From the NCBI RefSeq assembly GCF_029255185.1, contig NZ_JAPUVO010000129.1:1-64000 (forward strand): a DNA stretch of 64,000 bases, in the 5' to 3' direction. Shown here one piece after another: positions 34,643-44,622 of this stretch (positions are counted from its first letter, which is position 1; every line of letters begins with the position of its first letter). A program made the position numbers and the translations under genes. Source of the stretch: Propionivibrio sp. GTDB lineage: Bacteria > Pseudomonadota > Gammaproteobacteria > Burkholderiales > Rhodocyclaceae. The notes beneath the pieces are model-generated. The model saw nothing but the letters and a program-made list of their open reading frames with translations. It made no database searches and had not been told where the DNA came from.

Positions 34643-36340
34643 ATGGCGGCGACCGGAACCAACACCAGACCTACAGTAGGCACAGACAATCTGACTGATC
34701 GCCTGCGCTATGCCCTGTCGCGTTTGAGCAACCAGCAGAAGATTCTGCTGATGATTTCGATTGCTGCTGTCGTCGCCCTGATCGTGGCCAGCAGCACCTG
34801 GCTCAAGCAGGCCGACTACCGTGTTCTTTTTTCCAATATCTCCGAACGTGATGGCGGCGCCATCATCGCTTCGCTTGAACAGCTCAACATTCCCTACCGC
34901 TTCAACGAAAGTGGCGGCGCCATTCTGATCCCCGGTGGGCGGGTGCATGAGGTCCGCCTGCGCCTCGCCACGCAAGGCTTGCCCAAAGGTGGCGGCGTTG
35001 GCTTCGAGCTCATGGAAAATCAGAAGTTTGGCATCAGTCAGTTTGCCGAGCAGGTCAATTATCAGCGCGGCCTCGAAGGCGAATTGTCTCGCACCATCCA
35101 GTCGATCGGCGCGGTTCAGACAGCGCGCGTACATCTGGCGATTCCCAAACCAAGCGTTTTCGTTCGCGAAGAATTGAAACCCTCGGCTTCCGTGTTGATC
35201 AACCTGTACCCCGGTCGCTTGCTCGATCCCTCGCAAATCGCCGGCATCCAGAATCTGGTCGCCGCCAGCGTACCGAATCTTGCCGTCTCTGGAGTCACGC
35301 TCATTGACCAGAGTGGGGCGCTACTCTCGCAATTGAAGAGCAAATTAATGGAGGTCGGCCTCGATCCGTCGCAGATCCGTTACGTCCAGGAAATCGAGGC
35401 AAGCGCCATCAAGCGGGTGGACGACATACTGTCGCCGATTGTCGGACAAGGCAACGTGCGCGTCCAGATTGCCGCCGATGTTGATTTCTCGCAAAGTGAG
35501 CAGACGGCTGAAACACACCGTCCGAATACCACACCACCCGACATCAGCATCCGCAGCCAGCAGAGTAGTGAATCGGCGAGCGCCACGCCGTCGGCACTCG
35601 GCATTCCGGGGGCGCTCTCCAACCAACCTCCCGTGCCGGCCACCGCTCCGCTAACGCTGCCGGCCGTCCCCGGCGCAGGCACTGTCGCTGCCCCCGGCCA
35701 ACCCTTGCCGGGCCAGCTTAACGCCGCCGGTGTTCAGGCGCCGATCGCCAGCGTCGCCCAGCCGATTAACACGCGCAAGGATTCGACGGTTAATTACGAG
35801 GTCGACAAGACCATTCGTCACACCAAACAATCGGTCGGTACGATCAAGCGTTTGTCGGCGGCGGTCGTAATCAATCACCGCAAGGACGCCAAAGGCCTCA
35901 ACAAGCCGCTCTCTGACGTCGAACTCAAACAGATCAACGAGCTGGTCAAGGAGGCCATGGGTTTTAACAAGGAACGCGGCGACACCGTCTCGGTGGCCAA
36001 TGCGCCGTTCACAACCATTGACCGGAACGATTCGGGAATCCCGCTCTGGAAAGACCCGGAGATTCTCTCGCTGCTCAAGGAACTCTTCAAATACGGCGCT
36101 ATTGCTGCCATCATCGCCTACCTGATGCTCAAGATTGTTATCCCGCTCGCCAAGTCAATGCTTGCCGCACCGCCGCGCCCAGCGCGCGTCAACATCGTCG
36201 TCGACGACGAGGAAAATCTGCCACCTTCGGCAGCAGAGTCCCTGGAGCGAAAACTCGGGCACGCACGCGACCTCGCAAAGCAAGACCCGAATGTTGTCGC
36301 CAACATCATCAAGGACTGGACGGGCGCCAATGCCAGTTGA
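34643..36340 (+). CDS. fliF: Flagellar MS-ring protein FliF
   Basis: Forms the MS ring in the inner membrane, the base of the flagellum. The 565 residues have an N-terminal transmembrane helix (ILLMISIAAVVALIVASS), YscJ-like ring-building domains (YRVLFSNISERDGGAIIASL, GFELMENQKFGISQFAEQVN), a proline-rich middle, a second membrane helix near residue 475 (YGAIAAIIAYLMLKIVIPL), and a C-terminal tail that binds FliG. The stop overlaps the fliG start by 11 bases. First gene of the fliF-fliJ block. Confidence 0.97.
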   Translation: MAATGTNTRPTVGTDNLTDRLRYALSRLSNQQKILLMISIAAVVALIVASSTWLKQADYRVLFSNISERDGGAIIASLEQLNIPYRFNESGGAILIPGGRVHEVRLRLATQGLPKGGGVGFELMENQKFGISQFAEQVNYQRGLEGELSRTIQSIGAVQTARVHLAIPKPSVFVREELKPSASVLINLYPGRLLDPSQIAGIQNLVAASVPNLAVSGVTLIDQSGALLSQLKSKLMEVGLDPSQIRYVQEIEASAIKRVDDILSPIVGQGNVRVQIAADVDFSQSEQTAETHRPNTTPPDISIRSQQSSESASATPSALGIPGALSNQPPVPATAPLTLPAVPGAGTVAAPGQPLPGQLNAAGVQAPIASVAQPINTRKDSTVNYEVDKTIRHTKQSVGTIKRLSAAVVINHRKDAKGLNKPLSDVELKQINELVKEAMGFNKERGDTVSVANAPFTTIDRNDSGIPLWKDPEILSLLKELFKYGAIAAIIAYLMLKIVIPLAKSMLAAPPRPARVNIVVDDEENLPPSAAESLERKLGHARDLAKQDPNVVANIIKDWTGANAS

Positions 36341-37328
36341 AGACGGCGTGGAAAGGAGCGCCATTCTGCTCATTGCGCTCGGCGAGGACTACGCCTCCGA
36401 AGTGCTCAAGCACCTCGGCCCGAAAGAGGTACAGAAGCTGGGGCACGCCATGGCCGCCTTGAAGTCGGTGCCGCGCACCCGGGTAGAAGACGTTCTGGCT
36501 CAATTCCAAAAGACAGCGCGCGACGCCGCAGCAGTGCACGTCGATACCGACGCCTATGTCCGCTCAGTGCTGACCAAGGCGCTGGGGGACGACAAGGCGG
36601 CCAACCTGATCTCGCGCATTCTTCAGGGCGGCGATACCAACGGCATTGAAGGACTGAAATGGATGGATGCGCCGACAGTCTCCGATCTGATCCGCAACGA
36701 ACACCCGCAAATCATTGCCACCATTCTCGTCCACCTCGAAAAAGACCATGCCAGTGACATTCTTAATCACTTTACCGAGCGCCTGCGCAACGATGTAATA
36801 CTGCGCATCGCCACCCTTGAAGGGATTCAGCCCGAGGCGCTAAGAGAGTTGAACGACGTCATGCTTCGCCTGCTCTCGGGCTCCGCCAACATCAAGAAGT
36901 CGGCCATGGGCGGAGTGCGCGCGGTCGCTGAAATCCTTAATTTCATGGGCACCGCCAATGAAACGACGGTCGTTGATTCGATCCGCGAATACGACCCCGA
37001 CCTGGCACAGAAAATTCTCGATGAAATGTTCGTCTTCGAGAACCTGCTTGATCTGGACGACCGCGGCATCCAGTTGCTCCTACGCGAAATCCAATCTGAC
37101 TCGTTGATTCTTGCCTTGAAAGGCGCTTCCGAGCCATTGCGCGAAAAGATTTTCAGGAACATGTCGCAGCGTGCGGCAGAAATGTTGCGCGAAGATCTCG
37201 AATCGCGCGGCCCGGTGCGCCTCTCGGAAGTCGAAGGCGAGCAAAAGGAAATCCTCAAGATTGTTCGCCGTCTGGCCGACGAAGGCCAGATCGTGCTCGG
37301 CGGCGCGGGTGGCGAGGAAATGATCTGA
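36330..37328 (+). CDS. fliG: Flagellar motor switch protein FliG
   Basis: Rotor protein of the C ring that contacts the stator and creates torque. ATG 36330 begins MPVEDGVERSAILLIALGED, the normal FliG start; the open frame extends 65 codons upstream only because it overlaps fliF. The 332 residues include the middle-domain EHPQIIATILVHLEKDHASDIL and the C-terminal torque helix DLLDLDDRGIQLLLREIQSD with its conserved charged residues. Length matches the family. Confidence 0.97.
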   Translation: MPVEDGVERSAILLIALGEDYASEVLKHLGPKEVQKLGHAMAALKSVPRTRVEDVLAQFQKTARDAAAVHVDTDAYVRSVLTKALGDDKAANLISRILQGGDTNGIEGLKWMDAPTVSDLIRNEHPQIIATILVHLEKDHASDILNHFTERLRNDVILRIATLEGIQPEALRELNDVMLRLLSGSANIKKSAMGGVRAVAEILNFMGTANETTVVDSIREYDPDLAQKILDEMFVFENLLDLDDRGIQLLLREIQSDSLILALKGASEPLREKIFRNMSQRAAEMLREDLESRGPVRLSEVEGEQKEILKIVRRLADEGQIVLGGAGGEEMI

Positions 37329-37341
37329 GCGCGCTGCGGCC

Positions 37342-38016
37342 ATGACCAGCTTTTCTCCCAAAGAGAAACTCACCGCTTACCAGCGCTGGGAAGTTGCTGC
37401 CTTCGACGAAGCCGAACAGGACGCCGCACACACAGCCAAAGTAGCAGCGGCACCGGCTGACATCAGCAAAGCTGAAAGTGCCGAGCCGGTAGTCCTGCCG
37501 ACGGCGGACGACATTGAGCGCATGCATATCGAAGCTCACGCGCAGGGTTACGCCGCTGGTCATGCGGAAGGACTTGCGCTAACGCGCGCCAGCGCGACCA
37601 GAATCGATGTTCTGATGACCAGTCTGCAGCAGTCGCTCATGGCGCTCGACCAGCAGGTTGCCGACCAATTGCTGGCGACCGCCGTTGAAATCGCCAGTCA
37701 GATGCTGCACCAGAGCCTGCGCGTCAAACCGGAACTGCTGCTGCCGGTAGTCAAGGAAGCAGTCTCCACACTCCACCCGCATATGGGCCATCCGGCCCTC
37801 TTCGCCCATCCCGACGATGCGGCATTGATCCGCTCGCACCTTGGCGATCAGCTCGCGCACAACAACTGGCGAATCATTGATGACGCCACGCTGAGCGCAG
37901 GCGGATGTCGCGTCGAACTTGGCGCTAGCGAAGTCGACGCCACCCTGGAAACCCGCTGGCGAAGAGTGATCGAATCCATCGGCATCAGCCAGGAGTGGCT
38001 GAGCGATATGCCGTGA
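37342..38016 (+). CDS. fliH: Flagellar assembly protein FliH
   Basis: Regulator of the export ATPase FliI, with the stalk coiled-coil. The 224-residue protein has a loose N-terminal part, the [17 protein letters not shown] glycine-repeat segment that starts the FliH helix, and a C-terminal domain ([28 protein letters not shown]) that binds FliI. It lies 13 bases after fliG and just before fliI, as in most flagellar operons. Confidence 0.94.
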   Translation: MTSFSPKEKLTAYQRWEVAAFDEAEQDAAHTAKVAAAPADISKAESAEPVVLPTADDIERMHIEAHAQGYAAGHAEGLALTRASATRIDVLMTSLQQSLMALDQQVADQLLATAVEIASQMLHQSLRVKPELLLPVVKEAVSTLHPHMGHPALFAHPDDAALIRSHLGDQLAHNNWRIIDDATLSAGGCRVELGASEVDATLETRWRRVIESIGISQEWLSDMP

Positions 38017-38023
38017 GGCGTTG

Positions 38024-39460
38024 ATGACCATGAATGACGCCCTGAAAAACGAGCGCCTGAGCGCTTGGCGCGGCTTTCTCGACAACTGCCGCGAAGCTGC
38101 CAGTCAGGCCACGCCCTTGCTCCCCAGCGGCCACCTGACACGCCTCAATGGCCTGGTCATGGAAGCTTCCGGTCTGAAGTTGCCACTGGGCAGTTCTTGC
38201 CGGATTCTTCCTGCCGGCGGTTCGTCGATCGAAGCCGAGGTGGTCGGTTTCAACGGCGAACGGCTATTTCTGATGCCGTCGGAGGATGTTTACGGCCTGT
38301 CGCCTGGCGCCAGAGTAGTTGCTCTGGAAACACGCACCACGCCACCAAAGCTGGGGCAAGCACCAAACACCAAGCGGCGCGCCATTGATCGCGCCAAGCT
38401 TCTTCCAGTCGGCAACGCCCTGCTTGGACGGGTGATTGACGGTGCCGGCCGCCCCCTCGACAAACACGGGCCAATCATCGCCGACACCCTGCGTCCGCTG
38501 CAAAGTCGCCCGGTCAACCCGATGTCACGCGCACCGATCGAACAATCGCTGGATGTTGGCATTCGCGCCATCAATGCCCTGCTGACCGTTGGCCGTGGGC
38601 AGCGCATGGGGCTTTTTTCCGGATCCGGTGTCGGCAAGAGCGTCCTGCTCGGCATGATGGCGCGCTACACCTCGGCCGAGGTCATTGTCGTCGGACTGAT
38701 TGGTGAGCGCGGCCGCGAAGTCAAGGAGTTCATCGAACAGATTCTCGGCGAGGAGGGGCTGCGCCGGTCGGTCGTCGTCGCCGCGCCGGCCGACGTCAGC
38801 CCGCTGATGCGCCTGCAAGGCGCCGCCTACGCCACATCGATCGCCGAATACTTTCGCGATCAGGGTCGCCATGTCCTACTGATCATGGATTCGCTGACCC
38901 GCTTTGCCATGGCGCAACGTGAAATTGCTCTGGCCATCGGCGAGCCACCGGTCACCCGTGGCTACCCGCCTTCGGTGTTTGCCCGGCTTCCACAACTGGT
39001 TGAACGCGCTGGCAACGGGGCCGACGGGGGAGGGTCAATCACCGCCTTCTATACCGTGCTGGCCGAAGGCGATGACCAGCAAGATCCGATTGCCGATGCC
39101 GCACGCGCCATCCTCGACGGTCACGTTGTTCTGTCGCGGACGCTGGCCGACGCCGGGCATTATCCGGCAATCGATATTGAGCAATCGATCTCGCGCGCCA
39201 TGGTCAATCTGATCGAGCCGGAACATCTGGAACAAATCCGCCACTTCAAGCAGCTTTACTCACGCTTTCAACGCTCACGCGACCTGATCAGCGTCGGCGC
39301 CTACGTCGCTGGCACCGACCCGCTGCTCGATCAGGCGATCAAGCTCTACCCCGTCTTTGAAAGCTTCCTGCAGCAAACCCTGAGTGAACGCGCCAATTTT
39401 TCAGGCAGCGTTGATCAACTTTATGCCCTCTTCGGTGCTCACCGCGCAGTTCGGTCATGA
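38024..39460 (+). CDS. fliI: Flagellum-specific ATPase FliI
   Basis: Hexameric ATPase of the flagellar type III export apparatus, related to F1 beta. The 478 residues carry Walker [35 protein letters not shown], Walker [20 protein letters not shown], and [21 protein letters not shown] 38024 follows GAGG; a TTG three bases earlier and an ATG at 38030 are alternatives. It ends in an ATGA overlap with fliJ. Confidence 0.97.
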   Translation: MTMNDALKNERLSAWRGFLDNCREAASQATPLLPSGHLTRLNGLVMEASGLKLPLGSSCRILPAGGSSIEAEVVGFNGERLFLMPSEDVYGLSPGARVVALETRTTPPKLGQAPNTKRRAIDRAKLLPVGNALLGRVIDGAGRPLDKHGPIIADTLRPLQSRPVNPMSRAPIEQSLDVGIRAINALLTVGRGQRMGLFSGSGVGKSVLLGMMARYTSAEVIVVGLIGERGREVKEFIEQILGEEGLRRSVVVAAPADVSPLMRLQGAAYATSIAEYFRDQGRHVLLIMDSLTRFAMAQREIALAIGEPPVTRGYPPSVFARLPQLVERAGNGADGGGSITAFYTVLAEGDDQQDPIADAARAILDGHVVLSRTLADAGHYPAIDIEQSISRAMVNLIEPEHLEQIRHFKQLYSRFQRSRDLISVGAYVAGTDPLLDQAIKLYPVFESFLQQTLSERANFSGSVDQLYALFGAHRAVRS

Positions 39461-39903
39461 CCAAGCCTTTCTCCCTGCAAACCGTTCTCGAATTGATGCA
39501 AATGCGCGCCGATGATGCAACGCAACTACTCGCACGATTGGTTGCCAACGAACGCAACGCAAAAAACAAACTCGAAATGTTGCAACAGTATCGCGGCGAA
39601 TACGCCACACGGTTTCAGGCGGCGGCGCAGAACGGCTTGGCTCAGCGCGAATTTCGCAACTATCAGGAATTTCTCACGCGACTTGACGAAGCCATTGATG
39701 CGCAGGGCCTGGCCGTCGCACAGCAGGTGCAGCGCACGGCTTCCGGCCAAACACACTGGCAGCAGCAACGAACGAAACTCAAGGCCTTCGATACCCTTTC
39801 CGAACGCCACTACGCCAGCGAAAACGCCCAGGAACTCAAGCGTGAACAAAAAACCCAGGACGAGTTTGCTGCACGCATGAAAGACGACAAGACGGCTGGC
39901 TAA
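39457..39903 (+). CDS. fliJ: Flagellar export protein FliJ
   Basis: A 148-residue coiled-coil protein that works with the FliI hexamer like a rotor axle and helps to recycle chaperones. It is mostly long helices rich in Gln, Ala, Glu and Arg ([20 protein letters not shown], then [11 protein letters not shown] at the end). FliJ sequences vary, but size, coiled-coil pattern and position after fliI make the call firm. Confidence 0.92.
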   Translation: MTKPFSLQTVLELMQMRADDATQLLARLVANERNAKNKLEMLQQYRGEYATRFQAAAQNGLAQREFRNYQEFLTRLDEAIDAQGLAVAQQVQRTASGQTHWQQQRTKLKAFDTLSERHYASENAQELKREQKTQDEFAARMKDDKTAG

Positions 39904-39940
39904 TTCATCGCCTGCTTCATCGCCGGTTTCATCACTTATT

Positions 39941-39961
39941 CCTGGCGAAGACAGCGCCAGG
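39941..39961. terminator. Possible terminator hairpin after fliJ
   Basis: CCTGGCG and CGCCAGG form a 7-bp stem with a 7-base loop, followed by ATTTTCC. It lies 38 bases after the fliJ stop and just before the sigma-54 promoter of fliK, so it could separate the two operons. The T run is short. Confidence 0.4.
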
Positions 39962-39971
39962 ATTTTCCGTA

Positions 39972-39987
39972 TGGCACGCATATTGCT
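39972..39987 (+). promoter_or_regulatory. Sigma-54 promoter of the fliK-fliR operon
   Basis: TGGCACGCATATTGCT matches the sigma-54 consensus TGGCACG-N4-TTGCW at every fixed base. The start would lie near 39998, 25 bases before fliK. It is the best promoter match in the window and shows that the fliK-fliR genes form a unit separate from fliF-fliJ. Confidence 0.9.
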
Positions 39988-40022
39988 CATACCAGAGCAA
40001 TAGTCGCCACCAAGGAAAGACC

Positions 40023-41045
40023 ATGTCAATTACCATCGTTTCGGCACCGTCCAAGCCAACACAGGCCACCGCAGTCGATAATGTGAGCGACAGCGATACA
40101 TCCGCTCAGGATTTCGCCAGCCTGTTGCTGGGCCAACTGGCCGCCAGCCTACCCGAGATACCCTTTGCCCCTCCCATCCAAGCGGATTTACCCGTCGCTG
40201 ATGCGGCGGCACCAACCGATACCGCCGATGCGGCTTCCCTCCTGGCTGCACTCGGGTTTGTTGCGCCGCAAACCAGCACCCAAAGCGCCTTGCCGGACAT
40301 TGCCAAGACCGACAAGGTCACGGCCGACCCTTTGACGGCAGTGCAGACATCCGTAACACCCGGGAAAAACCCTAAAGCAGAAGGAAAAACCGAATCCCTC
40401 ATCGCCGAACCCGTGCTAACCGGGGCGCCGATCACTGATGACAAAGCGGCAAAATTTGCCGCTGCCCCCGTTGTTGCCGTGGCGGTTGAGGCCGTACTGC
40501 CCAAGAACATTTCGACCGACCCCCTCTCAAACAGCATCCCGGTGCTCAACAACACCGCGCCAAACAACATTAGCAACCTCCCGACTCACCGTGATATTCC
40601 ATCACTAGCCCTACCCACACCAATCCGCGATCAAAACTGGGGCGCAGATTTTGGCCAGAAAATCGTCTGGCTCGCCACTAACGACAAGCAGTCCGCCCAA
40701 TTGACCTTGAACCCGCCGCAAATGGGGCCGATAGAGATATCGGTGAACATGGACAAGGGCAACGCTTCGGTTTCCTTTGCTTCGGCACATGGCGAGGTTC
40801 GCGACGCGATCGAAACGGCTTTGCCAAGACTGCGCGAGATGTTTGCCAGTGCAGGTATTGAATTGGGACAAACCAACGTCAGCGCCGAATCATTCAGACA
40901 ACAGGGTGGAAACGCTGAGCAACAGCAGAGTTCATCGCGGTCGATGGCCGATAACGCTATACTTGCCGGGAACACGGCAGGATCGCTGCAAATCGGAGCA
41001 TTTGGTGCGCAGCAGGGAAACGGGCTGGTTGATATTTTCGCCTGA
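40023..41045 (+). CDS. fliK: Flagellar hook-length control protein FliK
   Basis: Secreted ruler that measures hook length and tells FlhB to switch substrates. The 340 residues have a long low-complexity N-terminal half rich in Ala, Pro, Thr and Asp, then the FliK C-terminal domain with QSAQLTLNPPQMGPIEISVN, ASVSFASAHGEVRDAIE and LPRLREMFASAGIELGQTNV. The LNPPxLGPIEV-like core is diagnostic. AAGGA precedes the ATG. First gene after a sigma-54 promoter. Confidence 0.94.
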   Translation: MSITIVSAPSKPTQATAVDNVSDSDTSAQDFASLLLGQLAASLPEIPFAPPIQADLPVADAAAPTDTADAASLLAALGFVAPQTSTQSALPDIAKTDKVTADPLTAVQTSVTPGKNPKAEGKTESLIAEPVLTGAPITDDKAAKFAAAPVVAVAVEAVLPKNISTDPLSNSIPVLNNTAPNNISNLPTHRDIPSLALPTPIRDQNWGADFGQKIVWLATNDKQSAQLTLNPPQMGPIEISVNMDKGNASVSFASAHGEVRDAIETALPRLREMFASAGIELGQTNVSAESFRQQGGNAEQQQSSSRSMADNAILAGNTAGSLQIGAFGAQQGNGLVDIFA

Positions 41046-41109
41046 TTGCCATGCACTACCCGCTGGACGGCAAAAACTGACAGACAATTAACAAAGGGAG
41101 GTTTCGCCT

Positions 41110-41655
41110 ATGGCCAAGGATGCCAAGCCCGAAGCGGAGGAAGTCGTCGTGGCCCCTCCAAAAAAGAGCAAGAAGCTGATAATCATTATCGCTGCCGCCG
41201 TTGTACTGGCTTTGCTTGTTGGCGGCTTTGGCGCCTTCTTCTTGCTGAAAGGGCGTGCTGCCCAGGGGGGCGATGAGGGCGAGGTTACAATCGAAAAAGC
41301 AAAAGTCAACAAGAAGAAAACTGGAAAGGAAGCAGCGCCGGTTTATGTCGCGCTTGACCAGTTTACCGTTAACCTTGTTCCCGAAAATGGTGATCAGTTT
41401 TTACAAATCATGATTTCGGTTGAAGTCGAAAATTTGAGCGTAGGCGAACAACTAAGGTCGTACACACCAAAATTGCGCAACAACGTGATGATGCTTCTGT
41501 CAGGGAAAAAGGCCACTGAGTTGATCACCAAAGAAGGCAAGGAAACCCTGGCCGACGAAGTGCGTGACTTGATCAATGAAATTCTTGAACCGGGCGTCAA
41601 GGCAGGCGAAGGCCCGATCAGGGAAGTGTTATTTACCTCGTTCATCATTCAATAA
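41110..41655 (+). CDS. fliL: Flagellar basal body-associated protein FliL
   Basis: Single-pass inner-membrane protein that sits around the stator and helps motor output. The 181 residues have a short basic cytoplasmic tail, one membrane helix (LIIIIAAAVVLALLVGGFGAF), and a periplasmic domain containing FTVNLVPENGDQFLQIMISVEV. GGGAGG lies before ATG 41110. It stands before fliM as usual. Confidence 0.95.
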   Translation: MAKDAKPEAEEVVVAPPKKSKKLIIIIAAAVVLALLVGGFGAFFLLKGRAAQGGDEGEVTIEKAKVNKKKTGKEAAPVYVALDQFTVNLVPENGDQFLQIMISVEVENLSVGEQLRSYTPKLRNNVMMLLSGKKATELITKEGKETLADEVRDLINEILEPGVKAGEGPIREVLFTSFIIQ

Positions 41656-41661
41656 GCGGCA

Positions 41662-42663
41662 ATGGCCACCGACTTTCTTTCCCAGGACGAGGTTGACGCG
41701 CTACTTAAGGGCGTCTCCGGCGAAACAGACGAACTTGAAGCCGTCGATGCGAGTGTCGATGGCGCTCGTCCCTACAACCTGGGAACGCAGGAACGTATCG
41801 TCCGCGGACGCATGCCGACGCTCGAACTGGTCAACGAGCGATTCGCCCGCTATCTGCGTATCGGGTTGTTCAACTACATGCATCGGACGACTGACATCTC
41901 GGTAGGTCCGATCCGGGTGCAAAAATATAGCGAATTCATACGCAATCTGGTGGTGCCGACCAATTTGAATCTAGTTGCAGCCAAGCCGCTGCGTGGCACT
42001 TCGCTTTTCGTTCTCGACCCTAACTTGGTTTTTCTCGTCGTTGACAACATGTTTGGCGGCGACGGTCGCTTCCATACCCGTGTCGAAGGCCGTGATTTCA
42101 CGCCGACCGAACAACGCATCATTCAGGGGCTGTTGGGCGTTATCTTCAAGGAATACTCCCGCTCGTGGAAACCGGTATATGACCTTTCCTTCGAATACAT
42201 CCGCTCCGAGATGAATTCGCAGTTTGCCAACATTGCCACCCCGTCCGAGATCGTCATTTCGACGACGTTCTCGCTGGAATTTGGTGGAACGGCAGCGGAC
42301 ATGCACATTTGCTTCCCCTACTCAATGATTGAACCGATCCGCGACTTACTCTACAGCTCGATGCAAAGCGACCAGTTGTCGACCGATCAACGCTGGATCG
42401 TCATGCTGCGCAAGCAACTCAAAGATGCCGAAGTCGAAATCACCGCACAGCTCGCCGCGACCACGGTCACCCTTGACCAGATTCTCAAGATGAAGGCCGG
42501 CGACATCATTCCGATTACCATCCCCGAAACCATTGTTGCTAGCGTGGACAATATTCCGCTGATGGAATGCCGTTATGGGCAGCAAGGAAGACAATTCGCA
42601 CTCAAGATCGAACGATTCATAACGTCGGAGAGCGAGGAAGTCGCTCTGAAAGGGACATCATGA
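41662..42663 (+). CDS. fliM: Flagellar motor switch protein FliM
   Basis: C-ring protein that binds phosphorylated CheY and sets rotation direction. The 333 residues begin MATDFLSQDEVDALLKGVSG, the CheY-binding N-terminal helix, and contain the CheC-like middle domain (GPIRVQKYSEFIRNLVVPTN) and the C-terminal FliN-like domain. The presence of FliM implies chemotaxis genes elsewhere. It overlaps fliN by four bases. Confidence 0.97.
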   Translation: MATDFLSQDEVDALLKGVSGETDELEAVDASVDGARPYNLGTQERIVRGRMPTLELVNERFARYLRIGLFNYMHRTTDISVGPIRVQKYSEFIRNLVVPTNLNLVAAKPLRGTSLFVLDPNLVFLVVDNMFGGDGRFHTRVEGRDFTPTEQRIIQGLLGVIFKEYSRSWKPVYDLSFEYIRSEMNSQFANIATPSEIVISTTFSLEFGGTAADMHICFPYSMIEPIRDLLYSSMQSDQLSTDQRWIVMLRKQLKDAEVEITAQLAATTVTLDQILKMKAGDIIPITIPETIVASVDNIPLMECRYGQQGRQFALKIERFITSESEEVALKGTS

Positions 42664-43076
42664 CTGACGAAACTCCGAACGCTACAGAGCCAAGCGCTGA
42701 AGACGATTGGGCCGCAGCGATGGCCGAGCAGGCGATTGCCGAAGCCGCACCGGCAGCCAAGCCGGCTCAGATATTTCCCGCCTTTAGCGAGACCGGCGGC
42801 AAGGCTGAAATGATGAATGAACTCGACATGATTCTGGACATCCCGGTTCAGATGGCCGTCGAACTGGGCAGAACAAAAATCACCATCAAGAACCTGCTGC
42901 AACTGGCCCATGGCTCAGTCGTTGAACTTGATGCGATGGCCGGTGAACCGATGGGGGTCTTTGTCAATGGCACACTCATCGCGCAAGGCGAAGTCGTGGT
43001 GGTCAACGACAAATTCGGCATCCGTCTGACTGACATCATCACCCCCTCCGAACGCATGCGGAAGGTTGGACGCTAG
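42660..43076 (+). CDS. fliN: Flagellar motor switch protein FliN
   Basis: C-ring protein. The 138-residue form starting at ATG 42660 has a variable acidic N-terminal part (TEPSAEDDWAAAMAEQ) and the C-terminal SpoA domain with MILDIPVQMAVELGRTKITI, GSVVELDAMAGEPMGVFVNG and FGIRLTDIITPSERM. The ATG overlaps the fliM stop in ATGA, which favours it over earlier in-frame codons inside fliM. Confidence 0.96.
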   Translation: MTDETPNATEPSAEDDWAAAMAEQAIAEAAPAAKPAQIFPAFSETGGKAEMMNELDMILDIPVQMAVELGRTKITIKNLLQLAHGSVVELDAMAGEPMGVFVNGTLIAQGEVVVVNDKFGIRLTDIITPSERMRKVGR

Positions 43077-43154
43077 ATTTAGATTCGCATCAAGGTTTCA
43101 CCTTACGTACGCATGCTTTAAGATAGCGGCCAGAATGGACACTGGCCGACTGCC

Positions 43155-43601
43155 TTGATTCGATACTACCGATTGCCTCCTCGTTTTACCCGCGGCCTCT
43201 GCGTGCTGCTGCTTGCCCTGCTTTCGGCGCGCACCTTTGCCCAGACCTCCGGTGTCGAAGCGCCCGGCGTATCCGGTGCAGCAATAGTGCAAATGCTGCT
43301 CGGCCTGACGCTGATTATCGGCATCCTGTTCTTTGGCGCCTATTTTCTGCGTAAGCTCAACGGCGGACACAGTTTTGGCAACAACGGCCCCCTGCGCATT
43401 GTTGGCGGCCTGATGCTCAGCACCCGGGAACGAATCGTCCTCGTCGAAATCGGCAATACCTGGCTGGTCGTCGGCATTGTCCCGGGGCAGATCAAAACGC
43501 TGCACACCCTGGCCAAAGGCGAACTGCCTGCCTCCGGTAGCGAGAAGCCCTTTGGCCAATGGCTCAAGCAGATGAGCGAGCGCAAGAATGAAAATAAATA
43601 A
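43155..43601 (+). CDS. fliO: Flagellar biosynthesis protein FliO
   Basis: Small membrane protein that helps to assemble the FliP ring of the export gate. The 148-residue frame begins at TTG 43155 with a signal-like segment (LCVLLLALLSARTFAQ), then a membrane helix (VQMLLGLTLIIGILFFGAYF) and a cytoplasmic domain with LRIVGGLMLSTRERIVLVEI. No ATG gives a better start, so the start is uncertain. It overlaps fliP by 14 bases; the 78-base gap after fliN holds no clear feature. Confidence 0.88.
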   Translation: MIRYYRLPPRFTRGLCVLLLALLSARTFAQTSGVEAPGVSGAAIVQMLLGLTLIIGILFFGAYFLRKLNGGHSFGNNGPLRIVGGLMLSTRERIVLVEIGNTWLVVGIVPGQIKTLHTLAKGELPASGSEKPFGQWLKQMSERKNENK

Positions 43602-44349
43602 ACACACCCGCTGGCTCATGCCAGTCGCTCTGCTCCTGCTGTTCTCACCGCTGGCGGCCTGGGCCCAGGCCGGCGGCTTGCCAGCGCTGACCAGCACCCC
43701 CGGCGCTGGCGGCAGTCAGACCTACACGCTCTCCGTGCAAACGCTGGTTACGCTGACGGCACTGACCTTCATCCCTGCCGCCCTCTTGATGATGACCGGA
43801 TTTACCCGCATCATCATTGTGCTTTCCTTGTTGCGACACGCACTGGGCACACAAACCTCGCCGCCCAATCAGGTTCTGATCGGCCTCTCCTTGTTTCTGA
43901 CTTTTTTCATCATGGCCCCGGTTCTGGACAAGATTTATGTCGACGCCTACCAGCCGCTTGCCGAGAACCGCATCACGTTCGCCCAGGCGCTTGAACGTGG
44001 CGCAATACCGCTGCGTGGCTTCATGCTGAAACAAACACGCGAAGCCGACATTGGCCTCTTTGCCCGGCTGACCAAACTGCCCACCCTGGAGTCAGCGAGC
44101 GATATCCCGATGCGTGTGCTGATTCCGGCCTTCGTCACCAGCGAGTTGAAAACCGCCTTCCAGATCGGTTTCATCATCTTTATTCCCTTTCTGATCATCG
44201 ACATGGTGGTCGCCAGTGTACTGATGTCGATGGGCATGATGATGATGTCGCCGGTCATGGTGTCTTTGCCGTTCAAGCTGATGCTTTTTGTACTTGTCGA
44301 TGGCTGGCATCTGCTGCTCGGTTCGCTGGTCATGAGTTTTGCAACGTGA
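43588..44349 (+). CDS. fliP: Flagellar export gate protein FliP
   Basis: Core of the export gate in the inner membrane. The 253 residues have a cleavable signal peptide (ending AAWAQA), then helices with TLVTLTALTFIPAALLMMTG, LRHALGTQTSPPNQVLIGL and FQIGFIIFIPFLIIDMVVAS, and the Met-rich MGMMMMSPVMVSLPFKLML that lines the gate. Family sequence is strongly conserved. It overlaps fliQ in GTGA. Confidence 0.97.
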   Translation: MKINKHTRWLMPVALLLLFSPLAAWAQAGGLPALTSTPGAGGSQTYTLSVQTLVTLTALTFIPAALLMMTGFTRIIIVLSLLRHALGTQTSPPNQVLIGLSLFLTFFIMAPVLDKIYVDAYQPLAENRITFAQALERGAIPLRGFMLKQTREADIGLFARLTKLPTLESASDIPMRVLIPAFVTSELKTAFQIGFIIFIPFLIIDMVVASVLMSMGMMMMSPVMVSLPFKLMLFVLVDGWHLLLGSLVMSFAT

Positions 44350-44615
44350 CTCCCGAACTGGTCATGAATATTGGCCGTCAGGCCATCGAGATGACCTTAA
44401 TCCTGTCCGGACCACTGCTGCTGTCAGCACTCGTGATCGGCTTGGTCATTAGTATTTTTCAGGCTGCGACGCAGATCAACGAACAGACGCTTTCGTTCAT
44501 CCCCAAACTGGTTGGCATGTTCCTGGTGCTGATCCTGGCCGGACCCTGGATGCTACAGATGATGGTCGATTACATCCGCCGGCTCTTTGAGAGCATTCCC
44601 CAGATCATCGGCTGA
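44346..44615 (+). CDS. fliQ: Flagellar export gate protein FliQ
   Basis: An 89-residue protein with two membrane helices, surrounding the FliP-FliR gate. It starts at GTG 44346 overlapping the fliP stop and contains MNIGRQAIEMTLILSGPLLL and FQAATQINEQTLSFIPKLVG, the family signature. Confidence 0.97.
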   Translation: MTPELVMNIGRQAIEMTLILSGPLLLSALVIGLVISIFQAATQINEQTLSFIPKLVGMFLVLILAGPWMLQMMVDYIRRLFESIPQIIG

Positions 44616-44622
44616 ACGGCCC